Assembly (NCBI GenBank): GCA_038503065.1
Contig: JBCAMK010000004.1
Span: forward strand, 1,687,001 to 1,751,000
Source of the DNA: Paragyromitra xinjiangensis
Taxonomy: Eukaryota > Ascomycota > Pezizomycetes > Pezizales > Discinaceae
Reading direction: 5' to 3'
Length of the DNA: 64,000 nucleotides
The position numbers were made by a program, and so were the translations under genes. The notes beneath the pieces are model-generated. The model saw nothing but the letters and a program-made list of their open reading frames with translations, had not been told where the DNA came from and did no database searches. The stretch's first letter is position 1. Each line of letters starts with the position of its first letter. This document shows positions 10,571 to 20,245 of this stretch, piece after piece.

Positions 10571-10998
10571 TGATCGAACTCATTAAGAGGAGCTGTCGTC
10601 ACCGAGCACTGGTCACAGCAACCAGGAGATTCAAACTTCCAGTTTGCGTGGTCGTAAGGGTTGCTCAACCGATGATCCGTCAACCACCAACCCCCTGGCA
10701 CTATTATGTCTAACCCAGCCTCGACAGGTCCAATCTCACACGCTATCGTGCTTGTATGATTATTGCCCATAATCATGGTAATACTATTAGTAAAGGCTTG
10801 TCCCGCGCCTGCCACAACTCCGCCTGCGAAGTTCTTCACTGCAACCGGGACGTCTCTTTTCACCTGTGGGACCGACCATTTTTCAACAAACAAAGGAGAC
10901 ATGAGAAATACATTACTTCCAGAATCCAGCAAAACATTGGCCACTACCTTCCGGCCGTTCAACACTAGGAAAACCTGGCCACGCGGCCTGACGAACAC
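10571..10998 (-). pseudogene. gypsy aspartic protease region
   Basis: Minus-strand frame with FLVLNGRKVVANVLLDSGSN: LLDSGS is the retroviral-type aspartic protease active site (D-S/T-G). This is followed by IVPGGWWLTDHRLSNPYDH, in the position usual for gypsy polyproteins (I-L-G-x-x-W/F/L-x-x-x-P-type end, here altered). The frame is cut at 10570 by the TIR element; the rest continues at 8525. Confidence 0.85.
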
Positions 10999-11159
10999 TG
11001 TGGGTTCGACACACTTCTTTTTGTTGGAGGTTTCCGAGGAGTCCGCCGTTTTGCGCTTTAAATTGTTTTTGGGTTTTTCGGTCTCCAGGACAGAGACAAT
11101 TCTATCTTCGATTTTCAGGCTTTCGAATGTTTGGTTAACGTCTGCTACTTCCTGAACAG

Positions 11160-12922
11160 GTAGTCGACTTAAGGAAAATCCCCCGACATTTCTTCGTCGG
11201 AGTCCATGTTGGTGTACAAGTTAATAGGGGTTTTGGAGCTCTGTCCTTTTGGAACAGAGACTCCGCTCACGGTCCTCTCCGCCGAAGACACTGTCGCGGT
11301 CCTCGTCTTGGGCACTAACTTCATCCGCTTTTCTAAGGCTGTGGTGGCCTCCTCGTTGGGTTTGACCCACTTTCGTTTGCGAGTCAATTCAGCTGCCGAG
11401 ACTGTTCTCGGTTCCTTCATGTCGCAAGTCTTCCAGTGGCACTCGGTGCGTCCGCAGCGGGTGCAGGCTTTTGCTTTTCGCCTTTTCTGGATTAGATCCT
11501 CGACACCGTAGTGGAGCTTCTTCCAATCCGGTGGGCTTCCCAGTGTTAGTGGGTTTTTCCTCCTTTGTGCTTGTCCTTAGATGGTCCAAAGACTGCCATG
11601 GACTCCTTCTTAAAGCGGCTATTGAAACCCTTCTCCCTACGACTTCCCTTCTTTTTTTCCTCCGCTTTCCTCGGCTGTCTGTGGCCGAGTCCACGGTTCT
11701 CTAGTTTGACATGGTAATCAAACTCTTCTCTTGCCCTTCCAACCTCCCGCAACTGCTCTATCCACCGCTCATCGTCATAGATCTTACCAAAGGGAAAGAT
11801 CATCTCCCGATCTTCACAGTGACCTTCGATTCCACCTTCATCCTCCACAAAATTCCTGTCATCCTGACCTTAAGGTTAAGACTACTCATCTTCAGCAGGT
11901 AGTCTTCGATGGTGGTGTAGGTGACCTTGTCCATAAGATGGACTGCGTCACGTTGTTCGTCCTGGGATCCGAAAATTTCGCTCATCTTTTCGACGAAGTT
12001 CACCCAGTACGAATATGCGGGGATACGGGGGTATCCTTCCGATCCATCGATCGTGCTAGTATACATGATGACGTAGGTCTAACCTTGGGTCCATCGTAAC
12101 GCCCGTGCCGCATAAAGTGGATTTTATACTCATCTGAGGTCCACATAAAGGTGTTTACCTCAAGTAAACTTCGAGGCTTCGAATCCAGGTTTTCAGGTCC
12201 TGGTTGGTGGCAGCGGTGACCTTTTCTGGTTCGCTGATAGGGATTTTGTGATGTCTGGCGCCACTAGGAGCGGCTGGGTAATAGTGGTTGAGGACCGCGC
12301 CTTGTGGGTCCACTGGGGAGGTGGAGGTTGGTGATTGGGGGCAGGGGTTTGGCTTATACTACGCCGTCTCTGGTTTTCTTCCTGCGCTAGTTTTCCGGCG
12401 GCTGCGTCTTCTATCCTCACGCATTCTGGCTAGCATGGCTGCTTGTTCGGCTGGACTTAGTCCTACCACAACATCTCCTCCGTCTTGCGAACTGTGAGAA
12501 CTTGCTGGTGCAATGGGAACCCATGGGGATCTCGGTGGTCCTCGTCCTCCATTCCCTTGGGTCCCTGATGGACCTGCGGTAGTTTGGGGTTCCCGATCCT
12601 TTCCTTTCTCACTCCTTGTGAGACGTCGGGTTGCTTCCGCCGGGTGGGAGTCGTCCCGTTGTGAGCGAGCACGTTGGGCTTCACTGATTCTGCTGTCAAT
12701 GACGTCGACGAGGGTAGTAGTGAGGTATTCGTCCACTTTTCGCTGGGTATGAGCAATCTCTGCATCCAGCCCGTGCTTGACCTGCTCGGTGACTCTACGG
12801 TGTTCCTGTTCACGTTGTTCAAAATGGGTGGCAACGCTTGCGAGACGTTGGATGTTTCGGATTTCCATCTCATCGATCGCCTCTTGAGCCGCTACCTCAA
12901 GACCTTGGACACGTCCAAGCAT
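11160..12922 (-). pseudogene. gypsy gag, frameshifted
   Basis: Three pieces in gag order. 12359-12922 is a coiled-coil-like charged N-terminus (EQREQEHRRVTEQVKHGLDA) and a Pro/Ser-rich linker. 11800-12066 is the retrotransposon gag fold (YPRIPAYSYWVNFVEKMSEI, TYTTIEDYLLKMSSLNL). 11389-11694 and adjoining frames hold a Cys-rich knuckle, CTRCGRTECHWKTC (around 11425-11466), with the His one place away from canonical CX2CX4HX4C spacing and a Cys at the usual position. Frameshifts separate the pieces, so no intact Gag is made. Confidence 0.8.
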
Positions 12923-13440
12923 CTCGGTTAACTCGCCATCGGCGTATTGGTAGCCCTGCTCGATGTTCCTCCGAACCTGGCCAACTGAATGTAGAGCGCT
13001 TGATTCTCTTCGCTAAGAGCCTCCACTCCTACACTAAAGCCTACCGTCGCTTTGGTCTTGTCTTTCGACTATGAACTCGAATGCTGCTTGGATTGCGTGC
13101 ATGACCTCCACCTGACGTGGGGAGTCGTTTATGGTCAACCGTGGAATCTCCGTAGCTCTTCGATTTGGATCGGCCGGCTGGCTGATCCTTGGTCAATGGT
13201 TGGGCGGGAGAGTGTTCCAGCGCCTGTCAGACCTGGACGCGTACGGCTGTGGCCGGAAGTTCGACATACGAAGTGTTATGGCGTGGCTGATTGCGACGCT
13301 GTGAGGATGCTGATACTTGCTACTCGGCCAGTTGACCTAGTAGTAAGTTGATGACGGGGTCTCCGTCTTGGAGAATGTCAAGGTGGTCTGACATCTCCGT
13401 ATCGTGTGGTGACTACTCATGGTGTCGAGTGTATCCTCGG

Positions 13441-13460
13441 TATTGATACGCCTATCAATA
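13441..13460 (-). other. hairpin at the primer-binding position of the gypsy element
   Basis: TATTGATACGCCTATCAATA: perfect 8-bp arms around a 4-nt loop, three bases inside the 5' LTR. A tRNA primer-binding site would normally start here with TGG; none is visible. Some Ty3/gypsy elements (Tf1 type) prime from their own folded RNA, so a self-priming structure is possible, but I have not shown complementarity with the LTR start. Confidence 0.45.
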
Positions 13461-13463
13461 TAC

Positions 13464-14490
13464 TGTAAGACCGGTACTTCGCACCACTACTGAATTCTAA
13501 GTCGAAGCTTTAGATAGCTCTCTAGACTCTGTAACTCGACCGGCTACTATCCGTAGCACAATACCCGAGCGCACGTCCCGACAACTTCTTGAACCGCAAA
13601 GCGCAACGATAGTTTAAGCGAGATAAGGTCGGGGCTGTTCACGTTGAAAGAACTTTCTCAATAGGAAGGACACGAGTGTTGAAGCGCGGCTATCTTAAAC
13701 AACTCGATACGATGGAGAATTTATCACTTAACAAAGTATGTTGGTAATAAAATAATATTGATAAGGCTCGTTCTTCCTCGATGACGATCGACTCGTAATT
13801 GACGTCCAATGCAAGAGTATTTATATCCCGTCCTCTTTACTACTGTGTGTTCTTTGTAGCTTGGGTCGACGGACTAAACTATCTACTATTACAAATTGAA
13901 CTAACTCGCTTATCCATTTATCCGACATCCTATCGGCTTCGCCGATATCTCCAACTTCCGACGCTTACCCCTCGTTCAGTAATCTTCGGATCGCCGTGGC
14001 GATGATACGGTTGCGACGGTTGCGTTCGCCCGATCGAGTAGGTGGTTACACAATATCGTTTTGTTGCGACAGCTGGTGTTTGGAGCCCCGTAGCGCGGGC
14101 AGGAGACCTCTGATGACTAATCCGAATAGCCCACGTGACTCGGCGCCCCAAGTTGCCCTATGAAGACCTCTCATACATACCCTCCGGGTCACGTTCCGCG
14201 GGAAGGGCGCCGTTGACGACCAAAGGGTTACTTTTAGTCTCCGGGACGCGGATATTTTGCGGGTGTCCCCCCTTCTCGATCTACTCGCTGCTGAAGGCAG
14301 GGTAACGGCCGGGTAACCGGGGAAGGCAGGGTAACTGCCTGGGAATAGGCTGGGAAGGCCAATATCGCAACAGGCAGCCACAGAGGGGTCCAACGAAGAC
14401 GGGAAGGTGACCAAATGGAAGGTAGGGTAACTCCCTATGTAGGTAGGGTAACAGGGAGACCACTGCACGCCTATAGCCATAGGTATAACA
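13464..14490 (-). repeat. gypsy 5' LTR (right copy)
   Basis: 1,027-bp LTR. The part 13464 to about 13800 carries private differences from the other two LTRs (e.g. AGGAAGGACACGAGTG, GACGATCGACTCGTAA). The part from about 13930 to 14490 agrees with the solo LTR at 15558-16120 and differs from the left LTR. This mosaic suggests crossover or gene conversion between this LTR and the inverted solo LTR. Confidence 0.93.
13818..13825 (-). promoter_or_regulatory. TATA box inside the gypsy 5' LTR
   Basis: TATAAATA on the minus strand (GGGATATAAATACTC), pointing into the element. The same site is at 4431-4438 in the 3' LTR and at 16223-16230 in the solo LTR, where it points rightward on the plus strand. 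This fits a U3 promoter about 640-670 bp into the LTR. Confidence 0.65.
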
Positions 14491-15557
14491 CTTATTCCCA
14501 ATAATAGCACCAGGTGTAATATTGGAAGAAACCACCGCGGCAAATCATATATTATGGATAGAAGCCGAGGTCAGCAAAAAAGAGAGGAAAGAAGAGGCGA
14601 AGGATCATAATATCTGGAGCCAAATAAAAGAGCAGGATCCCACGAGTATGGTGATATACACGGATGGATCGCAGATAGAAAAGGAGGAAGAAAAGAGAAA
14701 TGGAGCGGCGACGGTATGGTATTGGAAAGGGGAGAGGATAAGGGAGGAGTATGAGAATTGTGGAAGATTTGTGGAGGTGGTAGATTCGGAGATATTTGCG
14801 ATTCACAGAGCAATTATCAAAACAACAGACGAAAACATTTCGGACGAAATATCCCAAATCACGATATGCACCGATAATCAAGAAGCAATCAGAGCTTTTT
14901 CCATGCCGACAATACGACACCAAAACCTAGTCAAACAAGCATGCGAAAGAGCCTTTCAGGCCGGCCCGAGGTTCAAATTGAAATGGACTCCAGCGCATGA
15001 ACAAATTAAAGGAAACGAACGGGCGGATACCTTAGCGAAGAAAGGCGCAAGAGCTCCCCTGCCACAACAAGAGATCACATCGTTTTGCTTTCTGCAAAGA
15101 TGGAACAAGAGCAAAGTGTTAAGAGATTGGGAGGACAATTTCGAGAAAAGAACATCCGGAAATGCGTATTTCGGAACACCAACACTACGAAAAAATCCAG
15201 CATTACAATTACCAAGAGCAACATATTCAACTCTAGCACAACTACGCACCGGACATGGATTCATGGAAGCGTCAAGACAAACCCATGCAATAAATGCCAA
15301 CTGCGATTGCGGAAAAGCAGAAACAACATCCCACATAATCTTAGATTGCCAGAAATGGGAACAACAAAGAACCGAATTCCTCCTTCCAATCTTAAGAACG
15401 GTAATCTTTTATAGAAGACCGAAAATAAATTTACAACACCTCCTATTCATTTTTGAAGACAAGATAGTAAAATTTATCCAAAGCACCGACCTTCAACGAA
15501 GAATGCGATGGAGAGTACGAGGAAAAGAGAAAGATGAAGCGGTGCCAATTGAAATAA
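14491..15557 (+). pseudogene. LINE RNase H segment, inverted relative to the rest of the LINE
   Basis: One frame is open throughout and reads into the following LTR. RNase H type I motifs: VIYTDGSQIEKEEEKRNGAA (first catalytic Asp), VDSEIFAIHRAI (Glu), TICTDNQEAIRAF (Asp), WTPAHEQIKGNERADTLAKKG (His and final Asp). Downstream there is a Cys/His cluster (CDCGKAETTSHIILDC), common in the C-terminal part of Tad/Jockey-type ORF2 proteins. It starts with CTTAT, which matches the end of the RT piece at 18619-18615 on the opposite strand, and ends with AATAA, matching the flank of the left gypsy LTR. Both ends therefore belong to the minus-strand LINE, and this segment is flipped. Confidence 0.85.
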
Positions 15558-16939
15558 TGTTATACCTATGGCTATAGGCGTGCAGTGGTCTCCCTGTTAC
15601 CCTACCTACATAGGGAGTTACCCTACCTTCCATTTGGTCACCTTCCCGTCTTCGTTGGACCCCTCTGTGGCTGCCTGTTGCGATATTGGCCTTCCCAGCC
15701 TATTCCCAGGCAGTTACCCTGCCTTCCCCGGTTACCCGGCCGTTACCCTGCCTTCAGCAGCGAGTAGATCGAGAAGGGGGGACACCCGCAAAATATCCGC
15801 GTCCCGGAGACTAAAAGTAACCCTTTGGTCGTCAACGGCGCCCTTCCCGCGGAACGTGACCCGGAGGGTATGTATGAGAGGTCTTCATAGGGCAACTTGG
15901 GGCGCCGAGTCACGTGGGCTATTCGGATTAGTCATCAGAGGTCTCCTGCCCGCGCTATGGGGCTCCAAACACCAGCTGTCGCAACAAAACGATATTGTGT
16001 AACCACCTACTCGATCGGGCGAACGCAACCGTCGCAACCGTATCATCGCCACGGCGATCCGAAGATTACTGAACGAGGGGTAAGCGTCGGAAGTTGGAGA
16101 TATCGGCTTCGCCGATAGGATGTCGGATAAATGGATAAGCGAGTTAGTTCAATTTGTAATAGTAGATAGTTTAGTCCGTCGACCCAAGCTACAAAGAACA
16201 CACAGTAGTAAAGAGGACGGGATATAAATACTCTTGCATTGGACGTCAATTCTGAGTCGATCATCATCGAGGAAGAACGACATCAGCAAAAAAAAAATGT
16301 CGCCCCGACACTTTCCTGTCTTCTGGAAGGCCATATTCCGCCCGCTGAGTTTGTGGCCTTCCCGACCGCCTAGGCGAGCTGCTCAGCGGTCGCGGCCAAG
16401 AACCCGCACACCGCACCGACCTCCTGCCGCTGGCTGCAGCCACCTGCGCCCAGATGTGTGATTTAATGAAATCAGCGGGCTGCACCCATCAAATTTTTCT
16501 AAGTCCCCGAAAACTCGGACTTAAGAAATTCACGTCGCCTCCCCTGCAGCACTTACGATTTTCAAAAATCTCCAGGTCGCTTAGTCCTCGCTTAGTCGTC
16601 GCCAAAGCAACACCTAATAAGACACCAATCTCCACCTCTCCCGTCCTTCCTACTATTGCTTCCCCCTATTCCCTCCCACCCATCCCCTATTCACTCCCAC
16701 CGATCCCCTACCTCGCTATACCATAGTACTTTGCTAACATCGTGTCTTTTAGCCTCAAGTACTAACCTCTGCTTGCAAAGAACCTCCTAGGTAACGTCCT
16801 GATTCCGTTTATTTGACTCACGCTGATATGCCTCCTAGACTCGCTTCGATCCGCTGCTTCAGCTTCCTCTGCCTCCGCTGGCTGCCTGCTTCGCTGCTTC
16901 CGCCTAAGCGAGCTCAGGAGGCGGCTCAATTGGCTGGTC

Positions 16940-17930
16940 GATTTGCTGCCTGAGCTTCCTGAGCTTCCTGAGCTTCCGCCGCCTCCTGGAGGTCGTCGAT
17001 CCGCTGCCTGAGCTTCCGCTGCCTCCGCCATATGGTCAATTCGCTGCTTGAGCTTTCACTGCCTCAGTCAATTGATCGATTCGCTGCAGCAGCCTCCGCT
17101 GCCTCCGCCACATGGTCGATCCGCTGCCTGAGCTTCCGCTGCCTCCGCCATATGGCCGATCCGCTGCTGCAGCCTCCGCTGCCTGCGCCATATGGTCGAT
17201 TTGCTGCCTGAGCCTTCCGCTGCCTCCGCCATATGGTCAATTCGCCGCTTGAGCCTTCCTCCGCCTCCTGGAGGTCGTCGATCTGCTGCCTGAGCCTTCC
17301 GCTGCCTCCGCCATATGGCCGATTCGCCGCTGCAGCCTCCGCTGCCTGCGCCATACGGCCGATTTGCTGCTGCAGCCTCCGCTGCCTACGCCATACGGTC
17401 GATTCGCCGCAGCAGCCTCCGCTGCCTGCGCCATATGGTCGATTCGCTGCCTGAGCCTTCCGCCGCCTCCGCCAATTGGTCGATTCGCCGCAGCAGCCTC
17501 CGCTGCCTGCGCCATATGGTCGATTCGCCGCCTGAGCCTTCCGCCGCCTCCGCCAATTGGTCGATTCGCCGCTGCAGCCTCCGCTGCCTGCGCCACATGG
17601 TCGATCCGCTGCCTGAGCTTCCTCCGCCTCCGCCATATGGTCGATCCGCTGCCTGAGCTTCCGCCGCCTCCCGGAGGTCGTCGATCTGCTGCCTGAGCTT
17701 CCGCCGCTCCTGGAGGTCGTCGATCCGCCGCCTGAGCCTTCCTCCGCCTCCTGGAGGTCGTCACCCGCTGCCTGAGCTTCCGCCGCCTCCTGAGGTCGTC
17801 GATCTGCTGCCCGAGCCTTCCTCCGCCTCCGCCAATTGGTCGATTCGCTGCCTGAGCCTTCCGCCGCCTCCGCCAATTGGTCGATTCGCTGCTGCAGCCT
17901 CCGCTGCCTGCGCCATACGCACAATTCGCC
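16940..17930 (-). repeat. 40/41-bp minisatellite in TIR element copy 2
   Basis: Same array as copy 1, read on the minus strand, with unit types in the same order. About eight units carry one extra G (GGAAGGCTCAG instead of GGAAGCTCAG), making them 41 bp, and several have CGGCGAATCG for CAGCGAATCG. Copy 1 has neither variant, so the variants spread among units within this copy. Confidence 0.85.
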
Positions 17931-17999
17931 GCTCAACCCCCCCCTACCCGTAGAGTACGAAGAACAGACACATGTACATATAGAACTATATAGATCCAT
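17064..17999 (-). CDS. long repetitive open frame across the minisatellite, doubtful gene
   Basis: From an ATG at 17999 (MDLYSSICTCVCSSYSTGR...) this frame runs 311 codons through the whole array to a stop at 17064. The product would be almost entirely Arg/Glu/Ala/Gln/Gly/Ser repeats with no recognised domain. Copy 1 has no single frame spanning the array because its unit-length pattern differs. Stops are absent from the repeat unit in every sense frame, so an open frame is expected by composition alone. I list it because it is the only long frame the element has; it is more likely non-coding. Confidence 0.2.
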   Translation of the reverse strand: MDLYSSICTCVCSSYSTGRGGLSGELCVWRRQRRLQQRIDQLAEAAEGSGSESTNWRRRRKARAADRRPQEAAEAQAAGDDLQEAEEGSGGGSTTSRSGGSSGSRSTTSGRRRKLRQRIDHMAEAEEAQAADRPCGAGSGGCSGESTNWRRRRKAQAANRPYGAGSGGCCGESTNWRRRRKAQAANRPYGAGSGGCCGESTVWRRQRRLQQQIGRMAQAAEAAAANRPYGGGSGRLRQQIDDLQEAEEGSSGELTIWRRQRKAQAANRPYGAGSGGCSSGSAIWRRQRKLRQRIDHVAEAAEAAAANRSID

Positions 18000-18614
18000 A
18001 GAAATAATAGAACGATTGTAAACAAAGATATGGGCTAAAGCCTCCAAACTAGACTACAGCGACCTGCTGAAAATGCGATTCTGCGCCGCATCGCTCTCCC
18101 CCGCTGTCCTCCGCACGCTCGTCAACCCTCCGCGGTCGCCTGCACAGCCTTCCCCGATCCTGTGCGCCCCCATGCCGACCTCTAGTAAGCTGTCGCCCAG
18201 ACGTGAAGGGCAAAATTTACAGCCTGAGGGAGGGCTATATTCCGCCCCGACCGCCCCGGTCGCCTGATGCATTGGGCGGACCAGGCGACAATCCGTTTTT
18301 TTGCTGATGGAGCCTTATCAATATTATTTTGTTACCAACATACTTTGTTCCGTGATAAATTCTCCATCGTATCGAGTTGTTTAGCATAGCTTCGCGCTTC
18401 AACACTTGTGTCCTTTCTATTGAGAAAGTTCTTTCAACGGAACAGCCCCGACCCTTATCTCGCTTAAACTATCGTTGCCTTTGTGCGGTTCATAAGAAGT
18501 TGTCAGGACGTGCGCTCGGGTATTGTGCTACGGATAGTAGCCGGTCGAGTTACGTAGTCTGTAGAGCCATCTAAGCCTTCGCTTAATTCAAGATGCGCGA
18601 AGCACGGTCTTACA

Positions 18615-19668
18615 ATAAGCTCTTGATACATCGGTGTATGAATCCACCGGTAGCCTTGTATCTTTCTACCTGGCTTAGTATATGTGTGGAGGGGAGTTTG
18701 AGGATCCTTATCGCGGCGTTTCTTCTTTGTGCATCCACAATCGTTCTTATATTTGGAATCCTTGCTTCGCATAATAGGGCCGGAATTGGGGTGGATTTTG
18801 GGAGAGACAGTGCTGCTCTAATTGTTTTGTTCATAAACACTTGTAGGCGTTTCTCGATTTCCGTGTTTGGGATCCCGATTGCTGCTAGGCCATAGCATAG
18901 TGTTGGAATGATTATTGCTTTTATCAATTTTATTGATATCGCTGGTGAGATTCCGTGGTATCCTTTTACAGCTGCTAGGCTCATTATTCTTTGGGACCTG
19001 ATCGTCGCAGCTTGGATTCTTTTTGTGAAATGGGCATCCCAGGTCCCGTTTTGTGAAATCCAGAAACCTAGGTATCTCAGTTTGTTCGTTGAAGTAATCG
19101 TTCGATTGTCGACTTGTATTGTTACTGGATCAGGATTGTCGCTAAACAGTACCACCAGCTCCGTCTTTTGAATGGCGAATTTGAATCCCAAATCGTCTGC
19201 CTTCCTAATCAACTCTTCTGCCTTCTCTTCCATCCTTTCCAAAACCGTCTCTTTTCCTGGTCCGCACACTACTAGTGCTATGTCGTCGACATATGAGAGA
19301 GAGAAGGCAAAGCCTTCATCTTCCCATGTTTCGTCTAAGTCTCTTACAGCTGGAGCTATATATGCTCCAAATAAGAAAGGAGAAAGAGGGGAGCCTTGGG
19401 GAACGCCTCCGTTTAATTGGAATTGTTCTGACATTTTCCCATCGAATCGGAGTTGGATTTTTCTGTCTTTCAGGAATTCTGTTAACCATCCTCTTAGGTA
19501 TAAGGGGATGTCTTGTTGGGCGAGTCTTTGTTGCATCCTGCTTTGTTGTACATTGTCGAACCCTCCTTCCACGTCCAGGGCGAGTATTGCTGTGACAAAT
19601 CCTTTTTCTTTCTTTGCTCTTTCTGCTCTTTCTATCAACACCATTAATGACACAGGACTATTTGCCAC
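18615..19668 (-). pseudogene. LINE reverse transcriptase segment
   Basis: About 351 codons open. RT motifs in order: ALDVEGGFDNV (motif A, catalytic Asp), GVPQGSPLSPFLFG (motif B), SYVDDIALVV (motif C, Y-x-D-D), LRYLGFWISQ (motif E/D region), and the thumb. It begins near LMVLIERAERAKKEKGF, i.e. within the RT fingers, so the 5' part is missing. It ends at CTTAT against the solo LTR and continues in frame into the RNase H piece at 14491. Confidence 0.9.
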
Positions 19669-20089
19669 TTCTCAAGTATTGCAACCCTAACCTCCACCTA
19701 AAATGGCCCAATCCTTCCCTGAATTGGTTAAGTTCACTGCACCTCTCTTGCCAGGATCTTTATATCCGCCCGGGTGGTTCTCCCCAAAATCTGCGGTATC
19801 TCAGAGACCTTAGTTTCCGGGTTAGGTAATTCAACTCAGAACCAGTCTGGATGAAATACTGGAGCCAGCAGGCTGGCCTGGCTCCGAATATCCTGTGGCT
19901 TGAGGATACACTTTTGATTTTGATCCAATGTCAAATCAATGTGGCCTAGATCCTATTCCTTCTTCTACATATCCCGAAGTTGATACAATGAGCAATACTA
20001 GCAAAGTTGTATTTGATATCGTCATGACTTGGGCAGGTTTACTAAGTTCTATGAGAACCACTTGAGATGCTACTTTACAAGCGAATATG

Positions 20090-20245
20090 TGGGGTAAATT
20101 TTTGGGAAAGGTATCATGAAAGGCATCAGGTAAGGCATCAGGAAATGTATACTTGGGAAAGGCATCGGGAAATGTGTACAGGAAAAGCATCAAGCAATGT
20201 GTATGTGAGAAAAGGCATCAGCTAATGTGTAGGGCAATGCATCTC
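20090..20245. repeat. degenerate GGCATCAGG-type minisatellite
   Basis: Around eight imperfect copies of a ~20-25-bp unit built on AAGGCATCAGGNAATGTGTA (e.g. AAAGGCATCAGGTAAGGCAT, AAAGGCATCGGGAAATGTGT, AAAGGCATCAGCTAATGTGT). In reverse it gives a short frame of repeated FPDAF/LPDAF, a by-product of the repeat rather than evidence for a gene. Confidence 0.6.

Larger units (their letters stand above)
4073..14490 (-). mobile_element. Ty3/gypsy chromovirus, full length but decayed, with 2-kb insertion
   Basis: LTR retrotransposon of about 8.4 kb (10.4 kb with the TIR element at 8526-10570), bounded by ~1.03 kb direct LTRs that start TG and end CA. In element orientation (minus) it reads 5' LTR 13464-14490, gag, protease, RT-RNase H, integrase, chromodomain, polypurine tract, 3' LTR 4073-5101. 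Gag-pro-RT-RH-IN order plus a C-terminal chromodomain identifies a Ty3/gypsy chromovirus. Frameshifts and stops in gag, RT and integrase make it non-autonomous. Immediate flanks do not match now (TTATT on the left, CTTAT on the right); the partner of TTATT is found as AATAA at 15553-15557, implying a later inversion. Confidence 0.92.
16281..18309. mobile_element. 2,029-bp TIR element, copy 2 (inside the solo LTR)
   Basis: CATCAGCAAAAAAAAAATG at the left end and ATCCGTTTTTTTGCTGATG at the right end, inverted relative to copy 1. It is flanked by GA (16279-16280, 18310-18311). The uninterrupted LTR at 4073-5101 gives the empty site with a single GA, which directly proves a 2-bp target duplication. 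Internal layout is the same as copy 1: CTAAG-rich subterminal region (about 16460-16620), minisatellite, then the GGCGGAATATAGCC-type motif near the other end. Confidence 0.88.
15558..18614 (+). repeat. solo gypsy LTR in inverted orientation, split by TIR element copy 2
   Basis: TGTTATACC...GTCTTACA. Removing the element at 16281-18309 and one GA leaves 1,026 bp, a full LTR with no internal gypsy sequence beside it. Left part (15558 to about 16120) matches the right gypsy LTR; right part (18310-18614) matches the left gypsy LTR. Flanking bases are AATAA and ATAAG, which share ATAA, but the true partner of ATAAG (CTTAT on the minus strand) is at 14491-14495. It was probably formed by LTR-LTR recombination of a second gypsy copy. 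Confidence 0.88.
3816..19670 (-). mobile_element. 5'-truncated LINE (non-LTR retrotransposon), split by nested insertions
   Basis: The LINE is present in three pieces: RT 18615-19668 (minus), RNase H 14491-15557 (now on the plus strand, inverted) and the ORF2 C-terminus 3907-4072 (minus), followed by a simple-repeat tail. Discounting the gypsy element, the solo LTR and their 5-bp duplications gives 1054 + 1062 + 161 = 2277 nt, one open frame of 759 codons including stop. RT followed by a C-terminal RNase H and a basic tail suggests a fungal Tad1-like or related clade. The 5' end is lost near 19670, in the RT domain, so there is no ORF1 or endonuclease. No clear LINE target duplication was found. 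Confidence 0.8.

Noticed and set aside
15553..18618. ATAA on both sides of the solo LTR as its target duplication
   Set aside because: Only 4 bp and AT-rich; the fifth base fails. Pairing each flank with the distant ends at 14491 and 4072 gives two perfect 5-bp duplications and a continuous LINE frame.
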